This document shows positions 15,356 to 22,999 of a stretch of DNA of 34,284 nt, piece after piece. The DNA comes from Bacteroidetes bacterium OLB10 (lineage in GTDB: Bacteria; Bacteroidota; Bacteroidia; AKYH767-A; OLB10). Under the pieces are notes generated by a model. It was not told where the DNA came from. It did no database searches and was given only the letters and a program-made list of their open reading frames with translations. The first letter of the stretch is position 1. Each line of letters opens with the position of its first letter. The position numbers and the translations under genes were made by a program. The stretch covers positions 1 through 34,284 of the forward strand of contig LNBX01000021.1 in assembly GCA_001567275.1 (NCBI GenBank), read 5' to 3'.

Positions 15356-16522
15356 TCACCGTGTTTTAAACAACGTTTTGTCTGCAACAACCCTTTTCAG
15401 CAGGGGTGACGGGCGGTAGCGGTCTTCGCCATACCATTCAAACAAATGTTGCAGTGTGGCCAATACTTTTTCGGGACCTGTGGTATTTGCCCATTGCAGC
15501 AATCCCATAGGATAATTTACCCCTTTGGTCATAGCCAGTTCAATATCTTCGGCAGAGGCTATTTGCATCATCAGCGCATCGGCAGCCTCATTCACCAGCA
15601 TGGCAAAAATACGGTCGAAGATGGACTGCAGCAGCGCCTCATCATTTGACGGTTTTGGTTCTGACGGATTTGCGTAGTTGTAATATCCTTTTCCTGTTTT
15701 CCGGCCGTAAAGTTTACCTTCGAACAATCGCTTTTGGGTGATGGAAGGTTTGTAACGCGGGTCGTAAAACATCTGCCCGAAAACAGTTTCAGTAACCTTG
15801 TAGTTAATGTCGTTTCCGATAAAATCCATCAGCTCAAAAGGTCCCATTTTAAAACCTCCTACACTTTTCATTGCATGGTCAATGGTTTCGAAACCGGCTA
15901 TGCCTTCTTCGTAAATACGCAATGCCTCACCATAATAAGGACGGGCAATGCGGTTTACAATAAATCCGGGAGTGTCTTTGGCAATCACAGGCACTTTGCC
16001 CCAGTTTTTCATCAGTGTTTTGCAGCTTTCGGTAATGGCAGCTTTGGTGTTGAAAGTCGGAATCACTTCCACTAATTGCATCAGCACGGGCGGGTTGAAA
16101 AAATGCAAACCAATGATGCGTTCCTGATTTTTGCAATTGCTTCCGATGGCAATAACCGGCAATGAAGAAGTGTTGGTGGCAAGAATGCACTGATCACTGA
16201 CTAATTTTTCAACTTCGTAAAACAGATTTTGTTTTGCTTCAATTTGTTCAATGATGGCTTCAATAAATAAATCGCTTCCGGAAATATCATTCAGATCGGA
16301 AGTGAATCGGATAGCCGACATCACTGCATCTGCTTTTTCAGCAGTGAGTTTGTTTTTTTCTACTGCTTTGTCGAGACTTTTCCTGACAGCCGGCTTTGCT
16401 TTGTCGAGCGCAGCCTGAAAACTGTCGTAAAGTGTAACCTGATGTCCGTAAGTGGCGGCCACCTGCGCAATGCCTGCACCCATGGCACCGGCACCTGCTA
16501 CTGAAATTTTTAATTGATTCAT
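15356..16522 (-). CDS. 3-hydroxyacyl-CoA dehydrogenase, PaaH-like
   Basis: A 388-residue NAD-dependent dehydrogenase. The Rossmann motif is GAGAMGAGIAQ at residues 9-19, the N-terminal domain includes FIEAIIEQIEAKQNLFYEVE and the catalytic His region IGLHFFNPPVLMQLVEVIP, and VIAKDTPGFIVNRI leads into the first C-terminal domain (GPFELMDFIGNDI). A second, shorter C-terminal domain follows (NEAADALMMQIASAEDIELA), the double arrangement seen in PaaH-type enzymes. It oxidises 3-hydroxyacyl-CoA to 3-ketoacyl-CoA. It overlaps the upstream enoyl-CoA hydratase by an ATGA (16519-16522), forming a two-gene unit for beta-oxidation or phenylacetate-type degradation. No ring-epoxidase paaABCDE is in view, so the exact pathway is open. 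Confidence 0.9.
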   Translation of the reverse strand: MNQLKISVAGAGAMGAGIAQVAATYGHQVTLYDSFQAALDKAKPAVRKSLDKAVEKNKLTAEKADAVMSAIRFTSDLNDISGSDLFIEAIIEQIEAKQNLFYEVEKLVSDQCILATNTSSLPVIAIGSNCKNQERIIGLHFFNPPVLMQLVEVIPTFNTKAAITESCKTLMKNWGKVPVIAKDTPGFIVNRIARPYYGEALRIYEEGIAGFETIDHAMKSVGGFKMGPFELMDFIGNDINYKVTETVFGQMFYDPRYKPSITQKRLFEGKLYGRKTGKGYYNYANPSEPKPSNDEALLQSIFDRIFAMLVNEAADALMMQIASAEDIELAMTKGVNYPMGLLQWANTTGPEKVLATLQHLFEWYGEDRYRPSPLLKRVVADKTLFKTR

Positions 16523-17298
16523 TGACCTTTAAACTCCGGTTTTCTTTTTTCCAAAAATGCTTTAACTCCTTCCTGATAGTCGTAACTGGATGCAGCGTTT
16601 ACCTGCTCCTGCAGTTCGCGTTCAAGTTGTTCGCTCAATGTATTGCTCATACTTTCATTCAGCAGTTTTTTGGTAAGCCATAAAGCTTTTGTGGGCATTG
16701 CTGAAAGTCTTTCAGCCAAAGCCAAACTGTTTTCAGCTAAGGTAATATCATCAGCAACTTTATAAATCATTCCCATTTCACAGGCTTCATTGGCACTGAT
16801 TTTATCTCCTGTCATCATGAGCGCACCTGCACGGTGCAATCCTGTAAGCCGTGGCAAAAAGAACGTTCCTGCACTGTCGGGAATCAATCCGATTTTGCTG
16901 AAAGCCTGAATGAAAGTGGCTGATGCTGCTGCTATCACAATGTCGCATGCTATGGCAATGTTGGCTCCTGCACCGGCAGCCACACCGTTTACTGCACATA
17001 CAACAGGTTTTTGCAAATTGCGGATAGCTGTGATGATGGCGTTGTAATGTTCGCGAACAATGGTTTCAATTCCCGGTCCGTTTTCGTCAATTGCTTCCGA
17101 CAAATCCTGACCTGCACAAAATGCTTTGCCGCTTCCTGTCAATAATACAGCACGTATGTTATCATCCTGGTTAGCCTTCTCCAATGCTGACAAAAGCAGC
17201 ATTGACATCTCTCTGTTAAAACTGTTGAATTTATCAGGTCTGTTTAAGGTGATAACCAAAACAGAGCCTTTCATTTCTGTTAAAATAGATTTGCTCAT
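16519..17298 (-). CDS. Enoyl-CoA hydratase/isomerase, PaaG-like
   Basis: A 259-residue crotonase-fold protein. The oxyanion-hole segments are KAFCAGQDLSEA and VAAGAGANIAIACDIVIAA; the following FIQAFSKIGLIPDSAGTFFL resembles PaaG (ring-oxepin forming isomerase), which has an equivalent IPDSGGTWLLPR stretch with Asp in the catalytic position. The C-terminal GVKAFLEKRKPEFKGQ ending is also typical. It hydrates or isomerises an enoyl-CoA. The stop codon overlaps the start of the PaaH-like dehydrogenase by ATGA. A TACTTTTG -7 box lies 7 nt upstream of the ATG. The choice between PaaG and a general enoyl-CoA hydratase cannot be settled from motifs alone. Confidence 0.88.
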   Translation of the reverse strand: MSKSILTEMKGSVLVITLNRPDKFNSFNREMSMLLLSALEKANQDDNIRAVLLTGSGKAFCAGQDLSEAIDENGPGIETIVREHYNAIITAIRNLQKPVVCAVNGVAAGAGANIAIACDIVIAAASATFIQAFSKIGLIPDSAGTFFLPRLTGLHRAGALMMTGDKISANEACEMGMIYKVADDITLAENSLALAERLSAMPTKALWLTKKLLNESMSNTLSEQLERELQEQVNAASSYDYQEGVKAFLEKRKPEFKGQ

Positions 17299-17305
17299 AG
17301 TGATG

Positions 17306-17313
17306 CAAAAGTA
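17306..17313 (-). promoter_or_regulatory. -7 promoter box of the paaG-like gene (TACTTTTG)
   Basis: Minus-strand TACTTTTG, an exact TAnnTTTG match 7 nt before the ATG at 17298. The paired CCG-N4-CGG sites at 17324 and 17381 lie just upstream of it. Confidence 0.55.
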
Positions 17314-17323
17314 GAGGAATAAA

Positions 17324-17390
17324 CCGAAAACGGAATCGTTCAGAATAATTCTCTGTGATTGAAAAATGCTGAAGATAATTCCGTTTCCGG
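17324..17390. promoter_or_regulatory. Candidate operator: paired inverted CCG-N4-CGG sites upstream of the paaGH-like genes
   Basis: CCGAAAACGGAAT (17324-17336) and ATTCCGTTTCCGG (17378-17390) are inverted copies matching at 12 of 13 positions. Each contains its own dyad CCG-N4-CGG. Their centres are about 57 bp apart and the first abuts the -7 box at 17306-17313, where a repressor or activator could act. No regulator gene is adjacent, so this is a hypothesis. Confidence 0.35.
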
Positions 17391-17406
17391 CTGTTGCAAT
17401 TATTCC

Positions 17407-17742
17407 TTATGCCCGTCTTTTTTTACAGCAATCAGGAAGTTTGTCATAAGCTTCCTTGTTTGCTTTCAGCGAGTCAGCATCATAACCTGCTTCGGTTATG
17501 GTATGCATAATTTTATCCAACGATGTTTTTGAAGTGTTGTAAGACACTGTCAGTATCTGAGTGTCTATATCCTGATGGGCAAATTTTACACCTTTGGAAT
17601 ACAACAAGGCATGTTCTATTCGGTTTTTACATTCGGAACATTCTGCGGAAGTATGTATTTTAACTTCTTCCACTTTTGATTTTTGTGCAATGGATGCCAT
17701 TGGCATCAACATAATGCAGATGAATAACAAACGATTGATCAT
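17407..17742 (-). CDS. Secreted heavy-metal-associated (HMA) domain protein
   Basis: A 111-residue protein with signal peptide MINRLLFICIMLMPMASIAQ, so it is exported. Residues 24-90 form an HMA domain: the metal site is AECSECKNRIEHALL with Cys35 and Cys38, although the canonical GMTCxxC is altered to AECSEC. A second Cys pair lies at the extreme C-terminus (PDCCKKRR, Cys105-Cys106), unusual for this domain and possibly an extra metal or thiol site. It is the last gene of a three-gene minus-strand run and starts 7 bp after the receptor stop codon. With a TonB receptor upstream, it probably binds or passes on a soft metal such as copper in the periplasm; the metal identity is inference. Confidence 0.85.
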   Translation of the reverse strand: MINRLLFICIMLMPMASIAQKSKVEEVKIHTSAECSECKNRIEHALLYSKGVKFAHQDIDTQILTVSYNTSKTSLDKIMHTITEAGYDADSLKANKEAYDKLPDCCKKRRA

Positions 17743-17749
17743 ATTTTAA

Positions 17750-19960
17750 TTATTTAATGGTAAAACGAAATCCTCCGTAAAACATTCTTCCGGTGAGCGG
17801 TCCCCAGATGAGCGATGCATCAAAGTTATCACTGAATGGTTCGCCTGCTGCAATAATCGGATTTTTCTGAGTGTAATTGGTAATGTTTTCACAACCTGCA
17901 TACACCGAAAACTTTTTAAAATTCTTAGTTACCTGCGCATTCAGGGTCATAAACTTTTTGGAATAAGAAGGAATCACATATCCGTTATCATTAACGCCAC
18001 CACCGGGAATCCTGCTAAGGCCTGTATATTTTGCCGTAGCATCAAAACTCCATGATTTGTCGTGTATGGAATATTCAACATTGAACAGTGCTTTGTCCTT
18101 TGGCGTGAGTGCTTTGTCAACAAGTTTATCCGACACGGTAGTTTTTACCTGATTGTATTTGTAAGACATTCGCACTAAAAGATTCTGAACAGGTTCAATA
18201 TTTAATTCTGCCTGCACATAATGCGAATAAGAACGCCCGTCAAGATTATAAAACTGTATTTTGTGAATATCTTCCATGTCAACAATCACCTGATTCATGA
18301 AAGTAGTGTAATAATAATCGGCATTAAGTGCAGCATCATGCCCGAACAGTTGAAACTTCTTCGTGAAATTTACTCCGCTGTTCCAAGCACGTTCAGGTTT
18401 CAGATTGTCGGCAATAATGACCTGACGCGATGATGCAAATACAGAAGTGTTTTCTGCATAAACATGTGCCGTGCGCCATCCTGTCCCTGTTGACAGCCTG
18501 ATGGAAGTAAGCTGATTGAAATTATATTTGAAATGAATACGCGGAGTTATCATCCATCCGAATTTATTGTGATGGTCTGCTCTTAGCCCTGCAACAAAAG
18601 ATACGGATTTTGAATCGTTGTAAGAATATTCCGTGTATGCACCCGGAATAATTTCATTGGTATAAAAGGCACTGTCATTCGATTTTTCAGAGTAATGATT
18701 GTATCTGAAACTCAATCCTGAACGGACGTACTGACGTGTATCATGTATGATGGTCTGATAAATGGTATTGGCATAAAAACTGCGCTGATCGCCTTTGTAA
18801 GTTTTTAATCCGTAAAAATTATCCATCTGATGTAATCTTGACGAAGTGAGCAGTGCAATACTTTTATATGGTTTACCGGGATTGATGGTTCCTGTTTTTG
18901 TGGATACCTCAAACAATTTATTTTCTATACCCACACCATAAAAAGTTGGTTTGCCATAATCTCTGTCGTAGTCGAAATCTTTTTGTCCGCCAATTCGGTT
19001 ATCATACAGCGCGTGAATTTTTAATTGTGCTTCAAGTTTTCCGGGTACTGCCACATGCCATGCATTGTATAAATTAATTTGTTTAGCCAAAGGCTGATTC
19101 AAAAATCCGTCTCCGTCATCATCCATTTTCAGATTGTTCATACTGCCATGTGCAAGCAGTTCAGTACTGATGTGATGTTTAAAATTATGTGCGGTTTGCA
19201 GATTCAACTCCATTCTTCCTTCGTTGTTGCCATATCCGTTAATAAAAAACCGTTCAGCAGACTGTGGTTTTTTCAACTCAATATTCAACTGACCTGTGAT
19301 AGATTCAAATCCGTTAATTACCGAGCCTATTCCTTTGTTTATTTGAATGGATTCTATCCACGGTCCGGGAGTAAAACCTAAACCGTATGCAGATGACAAA
19401 CCATAAATCAACGGAAGATTTTCAGTTTGTATTTGCGTATAAATTCCATCCAATCCCAGCATGTGAATTTGTTTTGCTCCGGTAACTGCATCACTGAAGC
19501 TCACATCTACCGTTGGATTTGTTTCAAAACTTTCACTCAGATTGCAACAGGCTGCTTTGAGCAATTCCTGTTGCGTAATGGTGGTAGTGTTGATGGTAGA
19601 AATGGTAGAAATGGAAGTGGATTCTCTGCGGCTTTTAATATCTACCTGTTTCAAATCAACAGACTTTGAAAGTTTAATGGTTAATGCCTGATCGGGTAAA
19701 TCAGAAATCTTTAAAGTGTCTGTCTGATAACCGATGAATGACGTAATTATAGTTACGGGCATTGGTTCGTTATACTGAATTTCAAAATGGCCATTTATAT
19801 CAGTTATGGCATTCTGACCTGACGGTTGCAGGATGACTGCAGCCCCCGGCAGGGTTTCGGATGATTGTTTGTCTTTAACCACACCGCGTATCATCAGTTG
19901 CGACATTGCCGATGTGGATATGCCAATCATCAATATGGTTGTAAATATTTTTTGTATCAT
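17750..19960 (-). CDS. TonB-dependent outer-membrane receptor of a metal-associated clade
   Basis: A 736-residue receptor. Signal peptide MIQKIFTTILMIGISTSAMS, then a carboxypeptidase-regulatory-like domain (about 22-105), a plug domain (about 125-235) and a 22-strand-type barrel ending in GRMFYGGFRFTIK. The plug begins with LLKAACCNLSESFETNPTVD, whose Cys138-Cys139 pair is characteristic of receptors I associate with HMA and cysteine-rich partners rather than SusC sugar importers. A Ca-binding-like DDDGDGF loop occurs near residue 290. The start is the ATG at 19960, because it gives a clean signal peptide; an ATG at 20005 would place 15 polar residues before it. It sits between a cysteine-rich small protein and an HMA protein, suggesting uptake of a metal or metal chelate powered by TonB. 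Confidence 0.92.
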   Translation of the reverse strand: MIQKIFTTILMIGISTSAMSQLMIRGVVKDKQSSETLPGAAVILQPSGQNAITDINGHFEIQYNEPMPVTIITSFIGYQTDTLKISDLPDQALTIKLSKSVDLKQVDIKSRRESTSISTISTINTTTITQQELLKAACCNLSESFETNPTVDVSFSDAVTGAKQIHMLGLDGIYTQIQTENLPLIYGLSSAYGLGFTPGPWIESIQINKGIGSVINGFESITGQLNIELKKPQSAERFFINGYGNNEGRMELNLQTAHNFKHHISTELLAHGSMNNLKMDDDGDGFLNQPLAKQINLYNAWHVAVPGKLEAQLKIHALYDNRIGGQKDFDYDRDYGKPTFYGVGIENKLFEVSTKTGTINPGKPYKSIALLTSSRLHQMDNFYGLKTYKGDQRSFYANTIYQTIIHDTRQYVRSGLSFRYNHYSEKSNDSAFYTNEIIPGAYTEYSYNDSKSVSFVAGLRADHHNKFGWMITPRIHFKYNFNQLTSIRLSTGTGWRTAHVYAENTSVFASSRQVIIADNLKPERAWNSGVNFTKKFQLFGHDAALNADYYYTTFMNQVIVDMEDIHKIQFYNLDGRSYSHYVQAELNIEPVQNLLVRMSYKYNQVKTTVSDKLVDKALTPKDKALFNVEYSIHDKSWSFDATAKYTGLSRIPGGGVNDNGYVIPSYSKKFMTLNAQVTKNFKKFSVYAGCENITNYTQKNPIIAAGEPFSDNFDASLIWGPLTGRMFYGGFRFTIK

Positions 19961-19994
19961 ATATTTTTTAAAATTTTGTGAATAGAAAAAAGTT

Positions 19995-20013
19995 CCCTTC
20001 CGCATGGAAAGGG
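19995..20013 (-). other. Intercistronic hairpin with T tract (possible attenuator)
   Basis: On the minus strand CCCTTTCC-ATGC-GGAAGGG forms a 7-bp stem with one bulged T, followed by AAC and six T. It lies between the stop of the cysteine-rich gene (20035) and the receptor ATG (19960). It could partially terminate transcription and set the ratio between the small protein and the receptor. Confidence 0.5.
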
Positions 20014-20034
20014 TGCATTACAAAATTTCAAAAA

Positions 20035-20430
20035 TCAAATAGTGAATTTGGAAATGAGAACCAGAAGATATTCACCGCTGACTATTAATGGCGGAATATC
20101 TGTAAAAACACCGTTAAAAGGATGAACAATATCACTTACCTGTAAGGAATGAAAAGCAGGTAGAAAAAAACTGAATGGTGTTACGGTAATTTTATTGTTT
20201 TCATGCGTAAGCTGATTGGCTTTAATGGTTGCAGTGGTCAGTTCGCAACATTTTCTTTTGAACTCACTTTTGTTTTTGGTAGGGCAACAGTTTTTAATGG
20301 ATTCCAGCGTAACAACAGTTTTGTTTTTCTCCAGACAAACCATCTTGAATATGGTAATTTCGGTAGCCGACACCAACACTGAAAGTGCCAGCAACAAACT
20401 GAAAGTAAAACGAAATACCTTTTTAAACAT
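20035..20430 (-). CDS. Small cysteine-rich HYC_CC_PP-like membrane/exported protein
   Basis: A 131-residue protein with a hydrophobic N-terminal segment (MFKKVFRFTFSLLLALSVLV) that is a signal peptide or anchor. Conserved-looking features are Cys32 (MVCLEKNK), Cys48-Cys49 (IKNCCP), Cys61-Cys62 (KRKCCELT) and a C-terminal DIPPLIV with Pro113-Pro114. This order fits the small Bacteroidota family named for HYC, CC and PP motifs; here the His-Tyr of HYC is replaced by Met-Val. No activity is known. It is the first gene of a run with a TonB receptor and an HMA protein, and five cysteines in a small exported protein support metal binding. A TATCTTTG box lies 5 nt before the ATG. Confidence 0.75.
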   Translation of the reverse strand: MFKKVFRFTFSLLLALSVLVSATEITIFKMVCLEKNKTVVTLESIKNCCPTKNKSEFKRKCCELTTATIKANQLTHENNKITVTPFSFFLPAFHSLQVSDIVHPFNGVFTDIPPLIVSGEYLLVLISKFTI

Positions 20431-20435
20431 GGGCG

Positions 20436-20443
20436 CAAAGATA
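20436..20443 (-). promoter_or_regulatory. -7 promoter box of the metal operon (TATCTTTG)
   Basis: Minus-strand TATCTTTG, exact consensus, only 5 nt from the ATG at 20430. It shares a 78-bp divergent interval with the promoter of the O-methyltransferase gene. No TTG at the right -33 position. Confidence 0.5.
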
Positions 20444-20458
20444 GAATTTATTCATGAA

Positions 20459-20490
20459 TTGATTCTGAAACAGTTCATCTGATAATTTTG
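20459..20490 (+). promoter_or_regulatory. Promoter of the O-methyltransferase gene (TTG-N21-TAATTTTG)
   Basis: TTG at 20459-20461 and TAATTTTG at 20483-20490 with 21 nt between them, fitting the Bacteroidota consensus. The ATG at 20509 follows after 18 nt. Confidence 0.6.
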
Positions 20491-20508
20491 CACCAAATAT
20501 TTCCACAC

Positions 20509-21150
20509 ATGAATTTTATAGATGAAAGGATTGAGGACTATTGCCGTCATCATACAAGTGAAGAGTCAGCATTGTTGCAGAAAATAAACCGCGATACATT
20601 TGCCAAAGTGCTTAACCCGCGTATGCTGTCTGGCCATTTTCAGGGCCGCTTATTAAGTATGCTCAGCAATATGATTCAGCCCGAACACATTCTTGAAATC
20701 GGAACTTACACCGGCTATTCAGCTTTATGCCTTGCCGAAGGCCTTTCGCCAAACGGCAGGTTAATTACCATTGAAAAAAATGCTGAACTGGAAGACCGCA
20801 TACAAAACAATTTTGCTCAGTCGGAACACCGGCATAAAATCAAATTGATGATGGGCAATGCACTTGAAATAATTCCGGCTCTGGATGTAAAATTCCAACT
20901 GGTTTTTATTGATGCTGATAAAGAAAATTATCTGAACTATTACAATCTGGTATTCGACAAGGTAGAGAAGGGTGGATATTTGCTTGCAGATAATGTGTTG
21001 TGGAGCGGAAAGGTTCTTGAAAAACCTGCAAAGGACGATTTGGATACTCAAAGAATCATGACATTCAATGATCATGTTGTTAATGACAGCCGTGTGGAAT
21101 GTATTATGTTGCCATTCAGAGACGGGCTGACACTGATACGAAAGAAATAA
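20509..21150 (+). CDS. O-methyltransferase, catechol-O-methyltransferase-like family 3
   Basis: A 213-residue SAM-dependent O-methyltransferase of the small COMT-like family. Motif I is ILEIGTYTGYSALCLAEGL, followed by the acidic LITIEKN, the FIDADKENYLNYYN segment with the metal-coordinating Asp, and YLLADNVLWSGKV with the second metal-binding Asp-Asn. The C-terminus DGLTLIRKK is typical. Family members methylate catechols, caffeoyl-CoA or related hydroxyl acceptors with Mg; the bacterial substrates are mostly unknown. The start at 20509 is chosen because it follows the promoter at 20459-20490; a TTG at 20488 lies within the box. It is convergent with the deiminase gene, 22 bp away. Confidence 0.92.
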   Translation: MNFIDERIEDYCRHHTSEESALLQKINRDTFAKVLNPRMLSGHFQGRLLSMLSNMIQPEHILEIGTYTGYSALCLAEGLSPNGRLITIEKNAELEDRIQNNFAQSEHRHKIKLMMGNALEIIPALDVKFQLVFIDADKENYLNYYNLVFDKVEKGGYLLADNVLWSGKVLEKPAKDDLDTQRIMTFNDHVVNDSRVECIMLPFRDGLTLIRKK

Positions 21151-21172
21151 ACAGTTATTGACTAAATAAAAT

Positions 21173-22900
21173 TTACCTCACCATAATTTTCTGAGTGAGT
21201 ACATCTGAATCACTGCGAATGATAAGTATGTAAGCTCCTTTTGCCAATTCGGAAGCATCAAAAAATTTAAACTGCTGCCCCTGATAAATGGTGCCTTCAA
21301 AAATATTTTTCACTTGCTTGCCTGTTATATCTGATAATGTAATGTCGATATGCTGAGTCTGTGAAACATGCAATGGTATGCACGTAATTGCACTTGCAGG
21401 ATTTGGAAATGCAGGCTCTGCCGTAACTGAAGAAGCTACTTCATTCATTCCTGTTGTGCCCAAAACATTAAACAGAAAATAAGCTGCCGGTGCAGGCATT
21501 GGTCGTACCTGTTGCTTGCCACTGTTGGCTTCAGCATGAATGTAATAATAAACGTGACTTCCTGCAGGCTGAGCTGGTATCAGTCCGCTGAAATAATCGT
21601 TCTGTCCGCTTACAGGAGACATAGGTGCAGAGGAGTATGGCATCAACGTATCGGTACGATAATAGATGGTAGCATTCTGAATACCGCTGCGGTGTTTGAT
21701 AAAAGCAGTAACGGTGTAGGGATTTACGCTGTCGTAAGTATCGCTGAGTTGCTGATGCGAAATCAACAAAGGGTCATTTGTTCCGATATCTTTGGTGATG
21801 CAATGCAACGCACCTAATGAACCTATACTTGCATTGGAGTTGATGCCTACTATAGTATATCCCGGCAATGCTTCTCTGTAAATACGCAGTGCTGTTGTGT
21901 CCTGCGGAATATTGTAAGTAGGCACAATCACTGTGTTGTTGATGAATGATGAATTGGTATAAGTCAGATAATCTCCCGTAGTATTGGGGTAAGCACCATT
22001 ATCGGCAGGCATAGGTATGCGGATAATTTTATAAGGAGTTCCAAACACCGAATTGAAATTGGAAGTTACATAAAGTAAGTTGGCTTCAATCTGCGGACCA
22101 TCAGCAACACCCTGCGGATATTGACCCATGAGAAGCGTTTCCTCATTGAGCAATTTCATGTGCATGTCAATGTGATGAATGGCATCGTATGGAAGCACCT
22201 GCATTTTGATATAACGGTCAATTCCCATAAATTTTTTCATGATGGTATCAATCTCAGCAATGGTATGATTTGGATTTTCATTTACAATCAGGTTGCTCGA
22301 AAATCCCGTACCAAAACCGTCACACATAAAATTTCCTCCGGTATGAATCAAATCATAAGGCGATGATGTAGTCTGATACAGCGGTGTATTAATCAGTCCG
22401 GCAATGGTAACAGGCACCTGATCATCGTCAGGACGCGGGCGGTTGTAAATCCAGTCAATCGTTAACAGTGAATCAACATCATTGGTGTAGGCACTCCATG
22501 GGCCATAATCACGCGACCAAACTGAGTTGAACGGAATATCAACAAATGTAATATTGGTAAGTGTGTCAATGCCTGCATTGTTGAGCGTATTATAAACTGA
22601 AATTCTGTTGTTGGTAACGATATACACCATACATTCCTTTTTTGCTTCACGAACAATTTCTGTCAGCATGGATGAAAATTGTTTCCATCCGATTAACAAA
22701 CCCTGCAGTTCTTCCCATTCTGCCATAGTGCGTACAGGTGAAGAAGGAGGAACAACAGCAGAAGAACTTAATCTGCTTTGCAGATAAGCAGGCATCTTCA
22801 GTTGCTCATCTGCAGTCATTCTGTGAGGAAGATTATTTTGTGCAGAGCCGTTAACAATAATCAGAATAACGGGAATGATACTAAGCAGAAATTTTTTCAT
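21173..22900 (-). CDS. Secreted Porphyromonas-type peptidylarginine deiminase homologue with T9SS domain
   Basis: A 575-residue protein. Signal peptide at residues 1-20 (MKKFLLSIIPVILIIVNGSA), then a PF04371-type guanidino-group deiminase domain (about 50-375). All catalytic elements are visible: WSRDYGPW (Asp131), HHIDMHMKLL (His243, Asp245), YTNSSFINN with the conserved Asn, and GALHCIT (nucleophile Cys367). Spacing resembles that of Porphyromonas gingivalis PPAD. An Ig-like domain follows (about 385-480), then a T9SS type A domain (AFPNP near 495 to the end LTQKIMVR). It would act outside the cell, turning arginine in peptides into citrulline or deiminating agmatine; a protein-arginine role is inferred from export. 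TACCTTTG lies upstream. Confidence 0.92.
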   Translation of the reverse strand: MKKFLLSIIPVILIIVNGSAQNNLPHRMTADEQLKMPAYLQSRLSSSAVVPPSSPVRTMAEWEELQGLLIGWKQFSSMLTEIVREAKKECMVYIVTNNRISVYNTLNNAGIDTLTNITFVDIPFNSVWSRDYGPWSAYTNDVDSLLTIDWIYNRPRPDDDQVPVTIAGLINTPLYQTTSSPYDLIHTGGNFMCDGFGTGFSSNLIVNENPNHTIAEIDTIMKKFMGIDRYIKMQVLPYDAIHHIDMHMKLLNEETLLMGQYPQGVADGPQIEANLLYVTSNFNSVFGTPYKIIRIPMPADNGAYPNTTGDYLTYTNSSFINNTVIVPTYNIPQDTTALRIYREALPGYTIVGINSNASIGSLGALHCITKDIGTNDPLLISHQQLSDTYDSVNPYTVTAFIKHRSGIQNATIYYRTDTLMPYSSAPMSPVSGQNDYFSGLIPAQPAGSHVYYYIHAEANSGKQQVRPMPAPAAYFLFNVLGTTGMNEVASSVTAEPAFPNPASAITCIPLHVSQTQHIDITLSDITGKQVKNIFEGTIYQGQQFKFFDASELAKGAYILIIRSDSDVLTQKIMVR

Positions 22901-22919
22901 TGTAATTGCAACTTTCAGT

Positions 22920-22927
22920 CAAAGGTA
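22920..22927 (-). promoter_or_regulatory. -7 promoter box of the deiminase gene (TACCTTTG)
   Basis: Minus-strand TACCTTTG, exact TAnnTTTG, 19 nt before the ATG at 22900. The 99-bp divergent interval with the zinc peptidase gene also contains a weaker plus-strand TATTTTG at 22974-22980. Confidence 0.5.
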
Positions 22928-22999
22928 TTGGATTCTCAAACATAAAATGTTGGTCGAAATGAAATAATCTGTTTATTTTGCACATAAAATACCAATATT

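Noticed and set aside
20005..20034. Alternative receptor start at 20005
   Set aside because: It adds 15 polar and basic residues before a clear signal peptide starting at 19960, and overlaps the hairpin at 19995-20013.
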